Of a stretch of DNA of 64,000 nt, positions 42,784 to 51,534 are shown piece by piece. The notes under the pieces are model-generated. The model worked only from the letters and a program-made list of their open reading frames with translations. It was not told the origin of the DNA and searched no databases. The stretch covers positions 1 to 64,000 of the forward strand of contig NZ_JACYFS010000007.1 of NCBI RefSeq assembly GCF_014837145.1, written 5' to 3'. The DNA comes from Chryseobacterium caseinilyticum. GTDB taxonomy: Bacteria > Bacteroidota > Bacteroidia > Flavobacteriales > Weeksellaceae. Position numbers and translations under genes: made by a program. Numbering within the stretch: the stretch's first letter is position 1; every line of letters begins with the position of its first letter.

Positions 42784-43347
42784 ATGAACAAATACATAAA
42801 ATTTGTTATCGCTGCCCTGATTATTGCAGCAGCAGTTTATCTGATGATGAACAGAAACATCGGTTGGGGAATCGTTTTGGTGATTCTTGCGGCTGTTCCG
42901 GTTTTCCTTTATTTTAAAAACGAGTATATTCTTTTGGCTTTCTGGCAACTGAGAAAACAAAATATGGAGAAAGCAGGAGTTTGGCTTACAAAAATCACCA
43001 ATTATACTTCTCAGCTTGATAAAAACCAATACGGTTATTTCCATTATCTGCAAGGTTTAACGTTAGCTCAGGATAACCCGGCGAAAATAGAACCTTATAT
43101 GAAAAAAGCGCTGGATTATGGTTTGAATATGAAGCATGACCGTGCAATGGCTACTTTAAATCTGGCTGCAGCAGCACTTTCTAAAGGAAGAAAACAGGAA
43201 GGGCAGAAACTTTTGGAAGAAGCTAAAAGACTGGATACTGCAGGAATGATGACCGAGCACATTAAAACAATGAAGGCTCAGCTGAAAATGCCAACGATGC
43301 AAAAACACGTTCACAATCCTCACATGAGACAGAGAGGGAAGTTTTAA
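42784..43347 (+). CDS. Membrane-anchored TPR-like protein
   Basis: A 187-residue protein. Two N-terminal membrane segments (residues 5-22 and 27-46) precede helical repeats of TPR type: AFWQLRKQNMEKAGVWLTKI, YGYFHYLQGLTLAQDNPAKIEPYMKKAL and MATLNLAAAALSKGRKQEGQKLLEEAKRL. The tail is basic and His-rich (QKHVHNPHMRQRGKF). It probably scaffolds a protein complex at the inner membrane. It is monocistronic, between folA and a convergent gene. Confidence 0.75.
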   Translation: MNKYIKFVIAALIIAAAVYLMMNRNIGWGIVLVILAAVPVFLYFKNEYILLAFWQLRKQNMEKAGVWLTKITNYTSQLDKNQYGYFHYLQGLTLAQDNPAKIEPYMKKALDYGLNMKHDRAMATLNLAAAALSKGRKQEGQKLLEEAKRLDTAGMMTEHIKTMKAQLKMPTMQKHVHNPHMRQRGKF

Positions 43348-43365
43348 GAAACAAATTTTAAATAA

Positions 43366-43397
43366 AAAATGCACCTGAGAAATCAGGTGCATTTTTT
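43366..43397. terminator. Bidirectional terminator
   Basis: AAAATGCACCTGA and TCAGGTGCATTTTTT pair over a 4-nt loop, between the TPR-like gene and the convergent channel gene. Runs of A and T on both sides suit both directions. Confidence 0.9.
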
Positions 43398-43403
43398 GTT
43401 TTT

Positions 43404-44036
43404 TTACATTTCAGAATTACTTTCATACCCATAAAATTTCGGGATTTGCCAATGGTATTTTACAGCTAAAGTTCTTACACTTACAATCATTAAAATCGTA
43501 AAAATCTGAATGAAAGTATACGAAAGTGTGGTAAAATGCGTCAGCAGTAAAAAGGTAGAACCTCCAATAATACAGGCACTCGCATAAATTTCTTTCCTGA
43601 AAATCAGTGGAATTCTGTTCAGTAAAATATCGCGTATGATTCCACCAAAACATCCGGTGATCGTTCCCAATCCGATACAGATTAAAGGATGAATGTCTAA
43701 ATTTAAACCTTTCTGAACGCCAATGATCGTAAATAATCCCAACCCAAAACTGTCGAATATAAAAAGGGTGACTTTAAAATTTTTCTCAATCGACTTAAAG
43801 ATCATGGAGAAAATGCTGGTTGCCAGAATCAGTCCGCACATCAGAAGGTCGTGCATCCAGAAAACGGGAGTGTCCAGTAATAAATCTCTTACGGTTCCAC
43901 CACCAACCGACGTTACGAATGCAATAATCAAAACCCCAAACGGATCCAGCCTTTTCTGCATCGCAGCAAAACTTCCCGACATCGAAAAAGAGATCGTCCC
44001 GAGAATTTCTATGATGAAGTTGAGCTGCTCGTGCAT
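43404..44036 (-). CDS. TRIC-type (UPF0126) cation channel family protein
   Basis: A 210-residue membrane protein with about seven helices in two UPF0126 repeats. The first has FAAMQKRLDPFGVLIIAFVTSVGGGTVRDLLLD. The second has HPLICIGLGTITGCFGGIIRDILLN and RKEIYASACIIGGSTF. The two GGxxRDxLL motifs are diagnostic of the YicG/TRIC channel fold, which passes monovalent cations. It is a single gene; immediately upstream (to the right) lies the S23 gene within its inverted arms. Confidence 0.88.
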   Translation of the reverse strand: MHEQLNFIIEILGTISFSMSGSFAAMQKRLDPFGVLIIAFVTSVGGGTVRDLLLDTPVFWMHDLLMCGLILATSIFSMIFKSIEKNFKVTLFIFDSFGLGLFTIIGVQKGLNLDIHPLICIGLGTITGCFGGIIRDILLNRIPLIFRKEIYASACIIGGSTFLLLTHFTTLSYTFIQIFTILMIVSVRTLAVKYHWQIPKFYGYESNSEM

Positions 44037-44044
44037 GTCTATAG

Positions 44045-44476
44045 GTAATAAGTGATGGGTAATGAGTAATTACGAACGTTATAAATTTTGAGATAATTTA
44101 TGTTTATATGTGGTCATTACTTTTACCAGTTCTTCACATTCTGATTTTAATAATAGTAATTTTTTATCTTCAAGATACTCTAAATCTTCGATGATTTCTA
44201 ACCAGAATTGGGTTTCATCAATTTCTTCAACAACAATACAGATTTTTGCAAATTTTTCTTTCTCCGATCTTGCTCTGCAAACCGCACGATAATTGGATGC
44301 GACAGAAGTTGAAGATCTAATGATTTGTTTTCTGATAATTGAAACCGCATCAGAATAGGGCAGTGGAGATAGACTTTTGATGATTTCTAAAGAAAATTTC
44401 TTAGTCCGGTCTCTGAAAATTTGATTAAAATCCATTTGTGTTATTATATTACTTATTACCCATTACTCATTACTTA
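44045..44476. mobile_element. S23 gene cassette bounded by complementary arms (candidate)
   Basis: The left arm at about 44045-44070 and the right arm at about 44449-44476 are inverted copies of a TAATGAGTAATGGG-type sequence. Over 25 nt, 22 positions match and, as RNA, 24 can pair with G-U wobbles. The S23 ORF lies between them. The right arm includes the TAA stop of coaD. This layout matches intervening sequences of 23S rRNA, which carry an S23 ORF between complementary ends, but here the unit is intergenic. Confidence 0.5.
44079..44435 (-). CDS. Four-helix bundle protein (S23 / 23S rRNA intervening-sequence protein family)
   Basis: A 118-residue all-helical protein. The phrases TKKFSLEIIKSLSPLP, then IIRKQIIRSSTSVASNYRAVCRARSEKEKFAKI, and IVVEEIDETQFWLEIIEDL belong to the S23 four-helix bundle family. 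The family also includes Avd, the accessory protein of diversity-generating retroelements. Free-standing members are common in Bacteroidota and have no agreed function. The gene is enclosed by inverted repeats and wedged between the channel gene and coaD. Confidence 0.88.
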   Translation of the reverse strand: MDFNQIFRDRTKKFSLEIIKSLSPLPYSDAVSIIRKQIIRSSTSVASNYRAVCRARSEKEKFAKICIVVEEIDETQFWLEIIEDLEYLEDKKLLLLKSECEELVKVMTTYKHKLSQNL

Positions 44477-44938
44477 TTTTTCAACTCTCACCGCTTCCGG
44501 AACCAAAAGTTCATATTCTCCGCCGTGGTTGATGATTTCTCTCACGATGCTGCTGCTAATGAAAGACTTTCCGGATGAGGTTAAAAGAAAAACAGTTTCC
44601 AGTTTTTTGTGGGCTAAAGTTCGGTTTGTGTGAGCAATGGCTTTTTCAAATTCAAAATCAGCAGGATTTCTGAGGCCTCTGAGGATGAACTGGGCATTTT
44701 TTTCGAAGCAGTAATCGACGGTCAGTCCTTCAAAATGATCGACTTCCACATTCGGAAATTCAGCAACAGAGTTTTGAATGAATTCCATTCGTCTCTCAAG
44801 CGGAAACATGTATTTTTTTGAAGAATTCTGTCCGATCGCAATAATCACCTTGTCGAAAAGTGCCGCTGCTCTTTCAATAATATCATAATGTCCTAAAGTA
44901 ATCGGGTCAAAAGATCCCGGAAAAACGGCAATTTTCAT
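44474..44938 (-). CDS. coaD: Phosphopantetheine adenylyltransferase
   Basis: A 154-residue nucleotidyltransferase that converts 4'-phosphopantetheine plus ATP to dephospho-CoA. AVFPGSFDPITLGHYDII (residues 4-21) has the TLGH nucleotide-binding motif; GLTVDYCFEKNAQFILRGLRNPADFEFE and FISSSIVREIINHGG are also diagnostic. It follows ddl on the same strand after a 139-bp gap rich in TTTTGGGTTTTAGG repeats. Its last codon and stop run straight into the arm of the S23 cassette. Confidence 0.96.
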   Translation of the reverse strand: MKIAVFPGSFDPITLGHYDIIERAAALFDKVIIAIGQNSSKKYMFPLERRMEFIQNSVAEFPNVEVDHFEGLTVDYCFEKNAQFILRGLRNPADFEFEKAIAHTNRTLAHKKLETVFLLTSSGKSFISSSIVREIINHGGEYELLVPEAVRVEK

Positions 44939-45077
44939 GCGTGAAAAGTTTTGGGTTTTAGGTTTTGAGTTTAAAGTTTTAATATGTTAAACTCTCCCCA
45001 CTGAACTATATTTTATTTAAATTAAAGATGAATGTTAAAAGCCAAGTGCAAACTTCCGCCTTCCAACATTCATCTTC

Positions 45078-46061
45078 CTACTTTTTCAAAGCTTTTTCCA
45101 CTTCATTTCCACAAAGATCTTTAATGGAAATTCCATAAATTTTTGCCTGTTGCGGAAGAATACTTGCCGGAGAAAAACCTGGGTTGGTATTCATTTCAAG
45201 CATGTACGGTGTGCCGTTCATCAGAATAAATTCACTTCTTGAAAAACCACTCATTCCAAGAGAATTGTAGGCTCTTTTGGCTATTTCTTCGACTCTAATT
45301 CTTGTTTCGTCGTCAATTCTTGCAGGTGTAATTTCTTCAGAAGCACCTTCATATTTGGCTTCATAATCGAAAAATTCATTCTGAGGAACAATTTCTGTAA
45401 TTCCCAAGACGATGGTTTCGCCTTTATAATCAATTACTCCAACAGAAACTTCCATTCCATCAAGGAAGCTTTCAATTAAAATTTCATCGTCTTCTTTAAA
45501 TGCAATTTCGGTGGCAGCAATCAGTTCAGATTTTTCTTTCACCTTAGAAATTCCAAGAGAAGATCCGGATTGGTTGGGTTTTACAAATACCGGAAGTTTT
45601 AAATTTTCAACTATTTCATCAACATTAATCTCTTCTCCTTTTCTTAAATAAACGCTTTTCGCAGATGGGATTCCATATTTTGAAAGTACTGCTAAGGTGT
45701 CTTTTTTGTTAAAAGTTAAAGCACTTTGATAAAAATCACAACCTGTATATTTTTGTCCGATCGCATCCCAGTAAGCCTGCAGAATACCATTTTCACCAGG
45801 CGTTCCGTGAATAATATTGAAGCAAACATCAAATTTCAACGTTCTTTCATCAGATAATTTTACTGAAAAATCTCCTTTGTTGATTTCGTATTTATTTTCG
45901 TTTTCATCCAAAAAATACCATTCGTCTTTCAGAATTACGATTTTATATACGTCGTAAATATCTCTGTCTAAAGAATCGAAAATCAGTTGTCCGCTTTTCA
46001 GAGAAACCTTATACTCATCGGAATAGCCGCCCATTACTACGGCTACATTTGTTTTGTTCAT
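45078..46061 (-). CDS. ddl: D-alanine--D-alanine ligase
   Basis: A 327-residue ATP-grasp ligase making D-Ala-D-Ala for peptidoglycan. NVAVVMGGYSDEYKVSLKSG is the N-terminal substrate loop. Other blocks are INIIHGTPGENGILQAYWDAIGQKYTG, then PVFVKPNQSGSSLGISKV, and a C-terminal GFSRSEFILMNGTPYMLEMNTNPGFSPASILPQQA with the metal-binding E and N residues. It acts in the cytoplasm. It is divergent from the PASTA gene and co-oriented with coaD. Confidence 0.96.
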   Translation of the reverse strand: MNKTNVAVVMGGYSDEYKVSLKSGQLIFDSLDRDIYDVYKIVILKDEWYFLDENENKYEINKGDFSVKLSDERTLKFDVCFNIIHGTPGENGILQAYWDAIGQKYTGCDFYQSALTFNKKDTLAVLSKYGIPSAKSVYLRKGEEINVDEIVENLKLPVFVKPNQSGSSLGISKVKEKSELIAATEIAFKEDDEILIESFLDGMEVSVGVIDYKGETIVLGITEIVPQNEFFDYEAKYEGASEEITPARIDDETRIRVEEIAKRAYNSLGMSGFSRSEFILMNGTPYMLEMNTNPGFSPASILPQQAKIYGISIKDLCGNEVEKALKK

Positions 46062-46217
46062 AGCTAAATGTATCTTTCAAGTAAGGCAAATTTAATGATT
46101 TTAGATATTGCCGGAGCTGATTTTTGTAAAATTTAAACGACAGCCAAAAATTCTTAAATAAATTCTATTCTAAAATTATTAATTATATTTGCCGTTACAA
46201 ATAAAGAGTTTATCAAT

Positions 46218-47237
46218 ATGCTCAAATCGCTATTCAACTGGAGAGTTCTCCTGAATTTAATTCTTGCAGCCGGAGTTTTTGTAGGTTTAATTTACCTCAC
46301 ATTCCGCTGGCTGGAGATTCATACCCATCACGGCGATGAAATACAGGTTCCGAATGTGGTCAACAGATCTGTACACGATGCCGTAAAAATTCTGGATGAT
46401 TCCGGATTGGAATATGAAGTAGACAGCTTTAAATATGATCCTAAATACAGACCTTTTCAGGTATTGCAGATTTATCCTGCACCGGGATCCCGTGTGAAAA
46501 ATGGAAGATCTGTAACACTTAAGGTAAACCCAAGAAACTGGGCTCCTGTTTCCGTTCCTGATGTTATCAATAAATATTCAGGATTAGGTTTCCAGCGTCT
46601 GGATCAGGTAGGTCTGAAGGTGGGTGATACCATTTACGAACCTAGCATTCAGAAAGATGCTATTTTAAGAATTTTATTTAAAGGAAACAGCATTAAACCG
46701 GGAACTAAAATTCCGAGATTCTCAATTATTGATGTGGTAATCGGCAGTGGCCCGATGAGAAATATCGGTATTCCGAATGTGGTAGGACTTACCGTAAAAG
46801 AGGCGAAGGCACTCATCGCAAGAAACCTTTTTGAAGTGGGAATTGTAGATTATGAAGATGGTGGAAGTAATGAAAATGATATTGTGTATTATCAGGATCC
46901 TGCCTCAGGTGATGTCCGTGATCAGGGAATGCAGATTGACCTTTGGGCCAGTAAAAAAACGCCTGCTGAGCTGATGAACAAAATCAATGAGCTGAATTCG
47001 ATGTACAGAATGAAGATTGATACCACGCTGCCTCCGGTAAGATATGAAGAAGTTCCTAACTTCCCGGATCCTGTGCCGGTTGATCCTGTTCCGGTCACTC
47101 CGCCAAAAAGGGATGTTCCGAAAAATGATCCTCCGAAACAGAATTCTGCGCCAGCTAAATCTTCAACAGATAAGCCTAAAGCAACCACGACGACCAAGCC
47201 TGCAGATAAGCCAAAAGCAAAACAGGTTATCAATTAA
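46218..47237 (+). CDS. Membrane-anchored PASTA-domain protein
   Basis: A 339-residue protein with one N-terminal membrane helix (residues 8-28) and an extracytoplasmic part of three PASTA domains: VPNVVNRSVHDAVKILDDSGL from about residue 43, VPDVINKYSGLGFQRLDQVGL from 115, IPNVVGLTVKEAKALIARN from 190. A Pro/Lys/Thr-rich disordered tail (DPVPVDPVPVTPPKRDVPK onward) ends the protein. PASTA domains bind peptidoglycan or muropeptides; unlike Gram-positive PknB there is no kinase part. ddl lies divergently upstream and a pseudouridine synthase gene downstream. A TATATTTG box occupies 46184-46191. Confidence 0.88.
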   Translation: MLKSLFNWRVLLNLILAAGVFVGLIYLTFRWLEIHTHHGDEIQVPNVVNRSVHDAVKILDDSGLEYEVDSFKYDPKYRPFQVLQIYPAPGSRVKNGRSVTLKVNPRNWAPVSVPDVINKYSGLGFQRLDQVGLKVGDTIYEPSIQKDAILRILFKGNSIKPGTKIPRFSIIDVVIGSGPMRNIGIPNVVGLTVKEAKALIARNLFEVGIVDYEDGGSNENDIVYYQDPASGDVRDQGMQIDLWASKKTPAELMNKINELNSMYRMKIDTTLPPVRYEEVPNFPDPVPVDPVPVTPPKRDVPKNDPPKQNSAPAKSSTDKPKATTTTKPADKPKAKQVIN

Positions 47238-47259
47238 ATTAAAATTATACAAATAGTCA

Positions 47260-47292
47260 GGCTTCAACGGTATTTTTGCGTTGGAGCCTTTT
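47260..47292 (+). terminator. Hairpin between the PASTA gene and the rluD-type gene
   Basis: GGCTTCAACG and CGTTGGAGCC pair over a 9-nt loop, with TTTTAT after. It ends about 13 nt before the next ATG, so it may attenuate rather than stop transcription. Confidence 0.65.
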
Positions 47293-47305
47293 ATATATTT
47301 AAGAA

Positions 47306-48376
47306 ATGACAGAAGACAACGAAGATTTTTTAGATGACGAACTGGAAAGTTCCGATGAGCAGAATCTTGAACTTGACGACGAAAACAAAGGACTTTACGA
47401 GCACGTAAACATCACCGCTGATCCCAAACAGGAACCTTTAAGGATTGATAAATTTCTATTAAACTATCGTCAGAATTCTTCAAGAAACAAAATATCACAA
47501 ACATGCCGCGCCGGAAATGTTGTGGTAAACGGTGTTCCCGTAAAACAGAACTACCGCGTGAAACCGGGTGATCAGATTTCAGTGCTTCTTGCCCATCCGC
47601 CAAGACAGAATGTTATTATTCCGCAGGATATTCCAATTAACATCGTTTATGAAGATGCAGATGTAATCGTTGTAGATAAAGATCCGGGAATGGTGGTGCA
47701 TCCGGGTCACGGAAACTGGGATAAAACTTTAATCAACGCCCTCGCATTTCATTTTGAAAAAAACGGAGCCAAATCTGATCTTGACAGAGTAGGGCTAGTT
47801 CACCGTATTGATAAAGATACTTCAGGACTTTTGGTCATTGCTAAAAATGAGTATGCCCTGAGTTTTCTTGCAAAACAGTTTTTTGAACGGAAAACAAAAA
47901 GATTGTATTGGGCTTTTGTTTGGGGAAATGTAAAGGATAATGAAGGCACCATTAACGGCCACATAGGCAGGCATCCGAAGAATCGGATGCAGATGCACAC
48001 TTATGTAGACGGAAGCCAGGGTAAGCATGCGGTTACCCATTATAAAGTTTTAGAAAGATTTAAATATATGACCTGGGTAGAATGCAAACTGGAAACCGGA
48101 AGAACGCATCAAATCAGAGCACACTTTAAACATATAGGTCATACCTTGTTTAATGACGAAAGATATGAAGGTCATACACCTCTCCGTGGAGTGAATCTAC
48201 CTAAGTATAAGCAGTTTATAAAAAATGTATTCGAAGTTTTGCCAAGACATGCTCTTCACGCCCACACCCTAGGGTTTATACATCCCACCACCAAAAAGGA
48301 ATTGTATTTTGAGAGTCCAATGCCTCAGGATATGACGGATGCTGTAAAAAAATGGAGAAATTATTCAGAAAACTAA
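47306..48376 (+). CDS. rluD: RluD-type 23S rRNA pseudouridine synthase
   Basis: A 356-residue RluA-family enzyme. An acidic N-terminal extension (residues 1-30) precedes an S4 RNA-binding domain (LRIDKFLLNYRQNSSRNKISQTCRAGNVVVNGVPVKQNYRV). The catalytic domain has the active Asp in HRIDKDTSGLLVIAKN near residue 173, with GRTHQIRAHFKHIGHTLFNDERY downstream. It isomerises uridines in helix 69 of 23S rRNA if truly RluD; other RluA-class targets are possible. It follows the PASTA gene by 68 bp. Confidence 0.9.
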   Translation: MTEDNEDFLDDELESSDEQNLELDDENKGLYEHVNITADPKQEPLRIDKFLLNYRQNSSRNKISQTCRAGNVVVNGVPVKQNYRVKPGDQISVLLAHPPRQNVIIPQDIPINIVYEDADVIVVDKDPGMVVHPGHGNWDKTLINALAFHFEKNGAKSDLDRVGLVHRIDKDTSGLLVIAKNEYALSFLAKQFFERKTKRLYWAFVWGNVKDNEGTINGHIGRHPKNRMQMHTYVDGSQGKHAVTHYKVLERFKYMTWVECKLETGRTHQIRAHFKHIGHTLFNDERYEGHTPLRGVNLPKYKQFIKNVFEVLPRHALHAHTLGFIHPTTKKELYFESPMPQDMTDAVKKWRNYSEN

Positions 48377-48427
48377 AAATATATTGAGAATTTTTTTATA
48401 TTTGTTGAATTGAAATCAAGATTTGTT

Positions 48428-49378
48428 ATGAGAAAACTATATGCTATCGTATGTTTAGCTCTTTTGTCGAATGCATACAAAGCACAAGAATCACTACCAT
48501 ACTATCAACAATATCTTTTGGATGGTGAGTTCCTGTTCAACCCTGCTCAATACGGTAAAACAGACTATGTACAGCTTAACCTTAACTATCAGCAACAATT
48601 TTCAAAGTTCAGCGAATCCCCAAATGTACAGTCAGTAGGGATCAACGCGAATATCTTTGATAGAGTGGGAGCCGGTATTTCTGTATTCAGAGACAGTAAC
48701 GGACCCATCTCCGCAGGTGGTATTACAGCTGGTGCATCTTATTTTATCCCTCTAAGCAGTGAAGGAGAGAGAAAAGACCAGTTTTCATTCGGTACCAGTG
48801 TTAATTTCTATAACATGAATTTTGATTATACCAAAATTAATACCGAAGACGGTTACGATCCTTTGTTACAGGGTAACGAAAGTAATATTTTTATGGTGTA
48901 TGCCAACTTCGGTATGGCTGCGACCTATAGAGGTTTGTTCGGTGGTATTTCGGTAAATGATATCGCTTTGAGTAATGATGAATCTATCGTAAACAACTAC
49001 GAGCCTTCTCCAATTAAATTCTTCTTAAACTTAGGATACGACTGGAATCTTGCAGATAACATCGCTTTGACGCCATCAGTTTTGGTAAATTTGAACACCA
49101 ACTCTACAAGAATGATGGATGTGAATTTAATGGCAACATTCTCAAATGAAACGAATGCATTCTCAGTAGGAGCAAGTTACAGAACTGTACAGAACAGATT
49201 TGATAACCAAACGCTTCAGGTTGCACCGGTAGTAAAAGTAAGATTAAACAAACTTATGATTGGAGCAACTTACAACCTTGGACTTTCTGATATTCAGGAG
49301 TACGGTGGAAACAGTTTCATGATCGGTCTTGGTTATAACTTCGACAACTTTATTAATCATAGAGGATTTAGATACTAA
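48428..49378 (+). CDS. PorP/SprF family T9SS membrane protein
   Basis: About 316 residues from the ATG at 48428, which gives signal peptide MRKLYAIVCLALLSNAYKAQ; an upstream ATG in frame adds six residues. The start of the mature protein, ESLPYYQQYLLDGEFLFNPAQYG, and the following beta strands are the PorP/SprF outer-membrane barrel signature. SprF helps export the gliding adhesin SprB. SprF-like genes usually sit directly after a large adhesin gene; this copy stands alone after a pseudouridine synthase gene. Confidence 0.88.
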   Translation: MRKLYAIVCLALLSNAYKAQESLPYYQQYLLDGEFLFNPAQYGKTDYVQLNLNYQQQFSKFSESPNVQSVGINANIFDRVGAGISVFRDSNGPISAGGITAGASYFIPLSSEGERKDQFSFGTSVNFYNMNFDYTKINTEDGYDPLLQGNESNIFMVYANFGMAATYRGLFGGISVNDIALSNDESIVNNYEPSPIKFFLNLGYDWNLADNIALTPSVLVNLNTNSTRMMDVNLMATFSNETNAFSVGASYRTVQNRFDNQTLQVAPVVKVRLNKLMIGATYNLGLSDIQEYGGNSFMIGLGYNFDNFINHRGFRY

Positions 49379-49401
49379 TATGATTTAATTTAAATAAATT
49401 T

Positions 49402-49430
49402 GAGCTCTGAAATTTTTCAGAGCTTTTTTT
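49402..49430 (+). terminator. Terminator abutting the hemW start codon
   Basis: AGCTCTG and CAGAGCT pair over an 8-nt loop and are followed by seven Ts ending at 49430. The hemW ATG is the very next base. Confidence 0.8.
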
Positions 49431-50555
49431 ATGATCTACATTCACATTCCCTTTTGCAAACAGAAATGCAGCTACTGTAATTTTCATTTTTCAACTTCTC
49501 TTAATTTTAAAGATGAAATGCTTTCTGCAATGAAAAAGGAAATTTTTCTACGAAAGGATGAGCTTCAGAATAAGAATTTAAATTCACTTTATTTTGGTGG
49601 CGGCACGCCCTCAATACTTTCTTCAGATGAAATCAAGTCTTTAATTGATGAGGTTTTAAAGTATTTCACATTTGATTCTGATATTGAAATTACCCTTGAA
49701 GCCAATCCGGATGATTTAGATAAAAACTTTCTGAAAGGTATTTCGGATTCTCCCATTAACAGATTGTCAATCGGAACTCAGAGTTTTTTTGAGGAAGATT
49801 TAATATTAATGAACCGCGCACATTCCGCTTCAGAAGCTGAAAGTTCGATCAAAAGAGCTCAGGATTTTGGTCTGGAAAATATCAGTATTGATTTAATTTA
49901 CGGTTCACCAACTTCCAGTATGGAAATATGGAAGGAAAATTTAAATAAAACCATCGCACTCGAAGTTCCTCATATTTCATCGTACGCTCTCACAGTTGAG
50001 CCCAAAACTGCACTGGAGAAATGGATTGAAAACGGAAAAGTAAATTCCCCAAAAGAAGCCGAACAGAACCGGGAATTTTTTTACATGAAAGACTTTCTGA
50101 AAGATCATGGTTTTGATCATTATGAAATATCAAATTTCGGGAAACCCAACTTTCATTCAAAACACAATTCCGCCTACTGGAAATCCTGTAAATATCTTGG
50201 CATCGGACCTTCAGCGCATTCTTATAATGGAAATGAAATAAGAAGCTGGAATGTAGCCAATAATCAACAATATATTAAAAAACTAAGCTTCAATACTTTA
50301 CCTAAAGAAACTGAAATTCTTTCCCAAAAAGATCAGTTTAATGAAATGATTATGATTGGTTTAAGGACAAGGTGGGGTGTAGATTTGTCTGCTTTAAAAG
50401 AAAAATTCAACGATGAAATCCTTGAACATTTTCAAAATGAATCTAGATTAAAATTAGAAGAGAGAATTTTAATCATGGAAGATAATCATCTCAAAATTCC
50501 TGATAAACATTGGTTTATGGCTGATGGAATTGCGTCAGATTTGTTTATAGTTTAG
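49431..50555 (+). CDS. hemW: Radical SAM heme chaperone HemW-like protein
   Basis: A 374-residue radical SAM protein of the HemN/HemW family. The [4Fe-4S] cluster ligands are in PFCKQKCSYCNFHF (residues 7-20), followed by SLYFGGGTPSIL and the SAM-binding LEANPDDLDK. HemW inserts heme into acceptor proteins; true coproporphyrinogen oxidase HemN has a longer N-terminus, absent here. The start is fixed because the cluster motif begins at residue 9 and an in-frame stop lies 30 nt upstream. That start directly follows a terminator T run. Confidence 0.9.
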   Translation: MIYIHIPFCKQKCSYCNFHFSTSLNFKDEMLSAMKKEIFLRKDELQNKNLNSLYFGGGTPSILSSDEIKSLIDEVLKYFTFDSDIEITLEANPDDLDKNFLKGISDSPINRLSIGTQSFFEEDLILMNRAHSASEAESSIKRAQDFGLENISIDLIYGSPTSSMEIWKENLNKTIALEVPHISSYALTVEPKTALEKWIENGKVNSPKEAEQNREFFYMKDFLKDHGFDHYEISNFGKPNFHSKHNSAYWKSCKYLGIGPSAHSYNGNEIRSWNVANNQQYIKKLSFNTLPKETEILSQKDQFNEMIMIGLRTRWGVDLSALKEKFNDEILEHFQNESRLKLEERILIMEDNHLKIPDKHWFMADGIASDLFIV

Positions 50556-50665
50556 GTCTGATATCCGAAGTCTGACGATGGAAGATCGTGTTTGTAAAAA
50601 ACTTCCCACATCCCGCTTCCATCATCCAACAATTTCCTTATTTTTGCACTAAATTTCAATCAGTT

Positions 50666-51496
50666 TTGAAAACAAAAAAACAGGATTATTCTCACCTTTC
50701 CGCAAAGCAGCCCATCGGTATTTTTGACAGCGGCGTTGGCGGTCTCACGGTTGCCAAAGAAATAAAAAGGCTTCTTCCACACGAAGATCTGATCTATTAC
50801 GGCGACACAAAGCATCTTCCATACGGTGAAAAATCAAAAGAGGCGATTGTAGGATACTGCGAAAAGATCACCAAATTTCTGCTCGAAAAAAACTGCAAAG
50901 CCATCGTTATTGCCTGCAATTCTGCAACGGCAAATGCTTTAAAAGAAGTTGTGGAGATGGTTGCAGAGCGTGTTCCCGTAATTGACGTCATCAATCCTGT
51001 CGCCGAAAAAGTTTCTTATGAAATTCACAACAACGTTGGAGTAATTGCTACGAAAGCAACTGTAAACTCTGGTTTATACAGAAAAAGCATCCGTAAACAT
51101 AACAAATGGATCAAGGTTGATGAGCTGGCAACACCACTTTTGGTTCCGGCAATCGAAGAGGGTTTTAAGAATCATCCGATCACGCACTCCATCATTTATA
51201 ATTATCTGAGCAATGCAAAACTGAAGAATATTGAAACTTTAATCCTTGGCTGTACGCATTATCCGCTTCTGATCGACGAGATCAAGCAGTATTACGGAAA
51301 CCGCGTGCGGGTGATCGATTCACCGAATATTGTAGCGAGTCATCTGAAAATTATTTTAGATAAATATCATTTGCTGAATGACAGTAATCCCAAGCCAAGT
51401 TATCATTTCTACCTCTCGGATCTTACCAAAAACTTTGAAAAAATATCTAAAAAATTCTTTGGCAAAACCATCGATCTGGAATTGAAAGTATTATAA
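50666..51496 (+). CDS. murI: Glutamate racemase
   Basis: About 276 residues from a proposed TTG start at 50666; a GTG at 50588 would add 26 residues outside the family. A TATTTTTG -7 box at 50639-50646 lies between the two starts and favours the later one. The enzyme makes D-glutamate for peptidoglycan. GIFDSGVGGLTVAKEI, IACNSATANALKE (first catalytic Cys) and LILGCTHYPLLIDEI (second Cys) are all present. A bidirectional terminator follows. Confidence 0.92.
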   Translation: MKTKKQDYSHLSAKQPIGIFDSGVGGLTVAKEIKRLLPHEDLIYYGDTKHLPYGEKSKEAIVGYCEKITKFLLEKNCKAIVIACNSATANALKEVVEMVAERVPVIDVINPVAEKVSYEIHNNVGVIATKATVNSGLYRKSIRKHNKWIKVDELATPLLVPAIEEGFKNHPITHSIIYNYLSNAKLKNIETLILGCTHYPLLIDEIKQYYGNRVRVIDSPNIVASHLKIILDKYHLLNDSNPKPSYHFYLSDLTKNFEKISKKFFGKTIDLELKVL

Positions 51497-51499
51497 ATA

Positions 51500-51533
51500 A
51501 GAAAGCTGTTTCAAATTATGAAACAGCTTTCTT
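51500..51533. terminator. Bidirectional terminator after murI
   Basis: AAGAAAGCTGTTTC and GAAACAGCTTTCTTTTT pair across a 7-nt loop, between murI and the convergent nitroreductase gene. Confidence 0.9.
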
Positions 51534-51534
51534 T

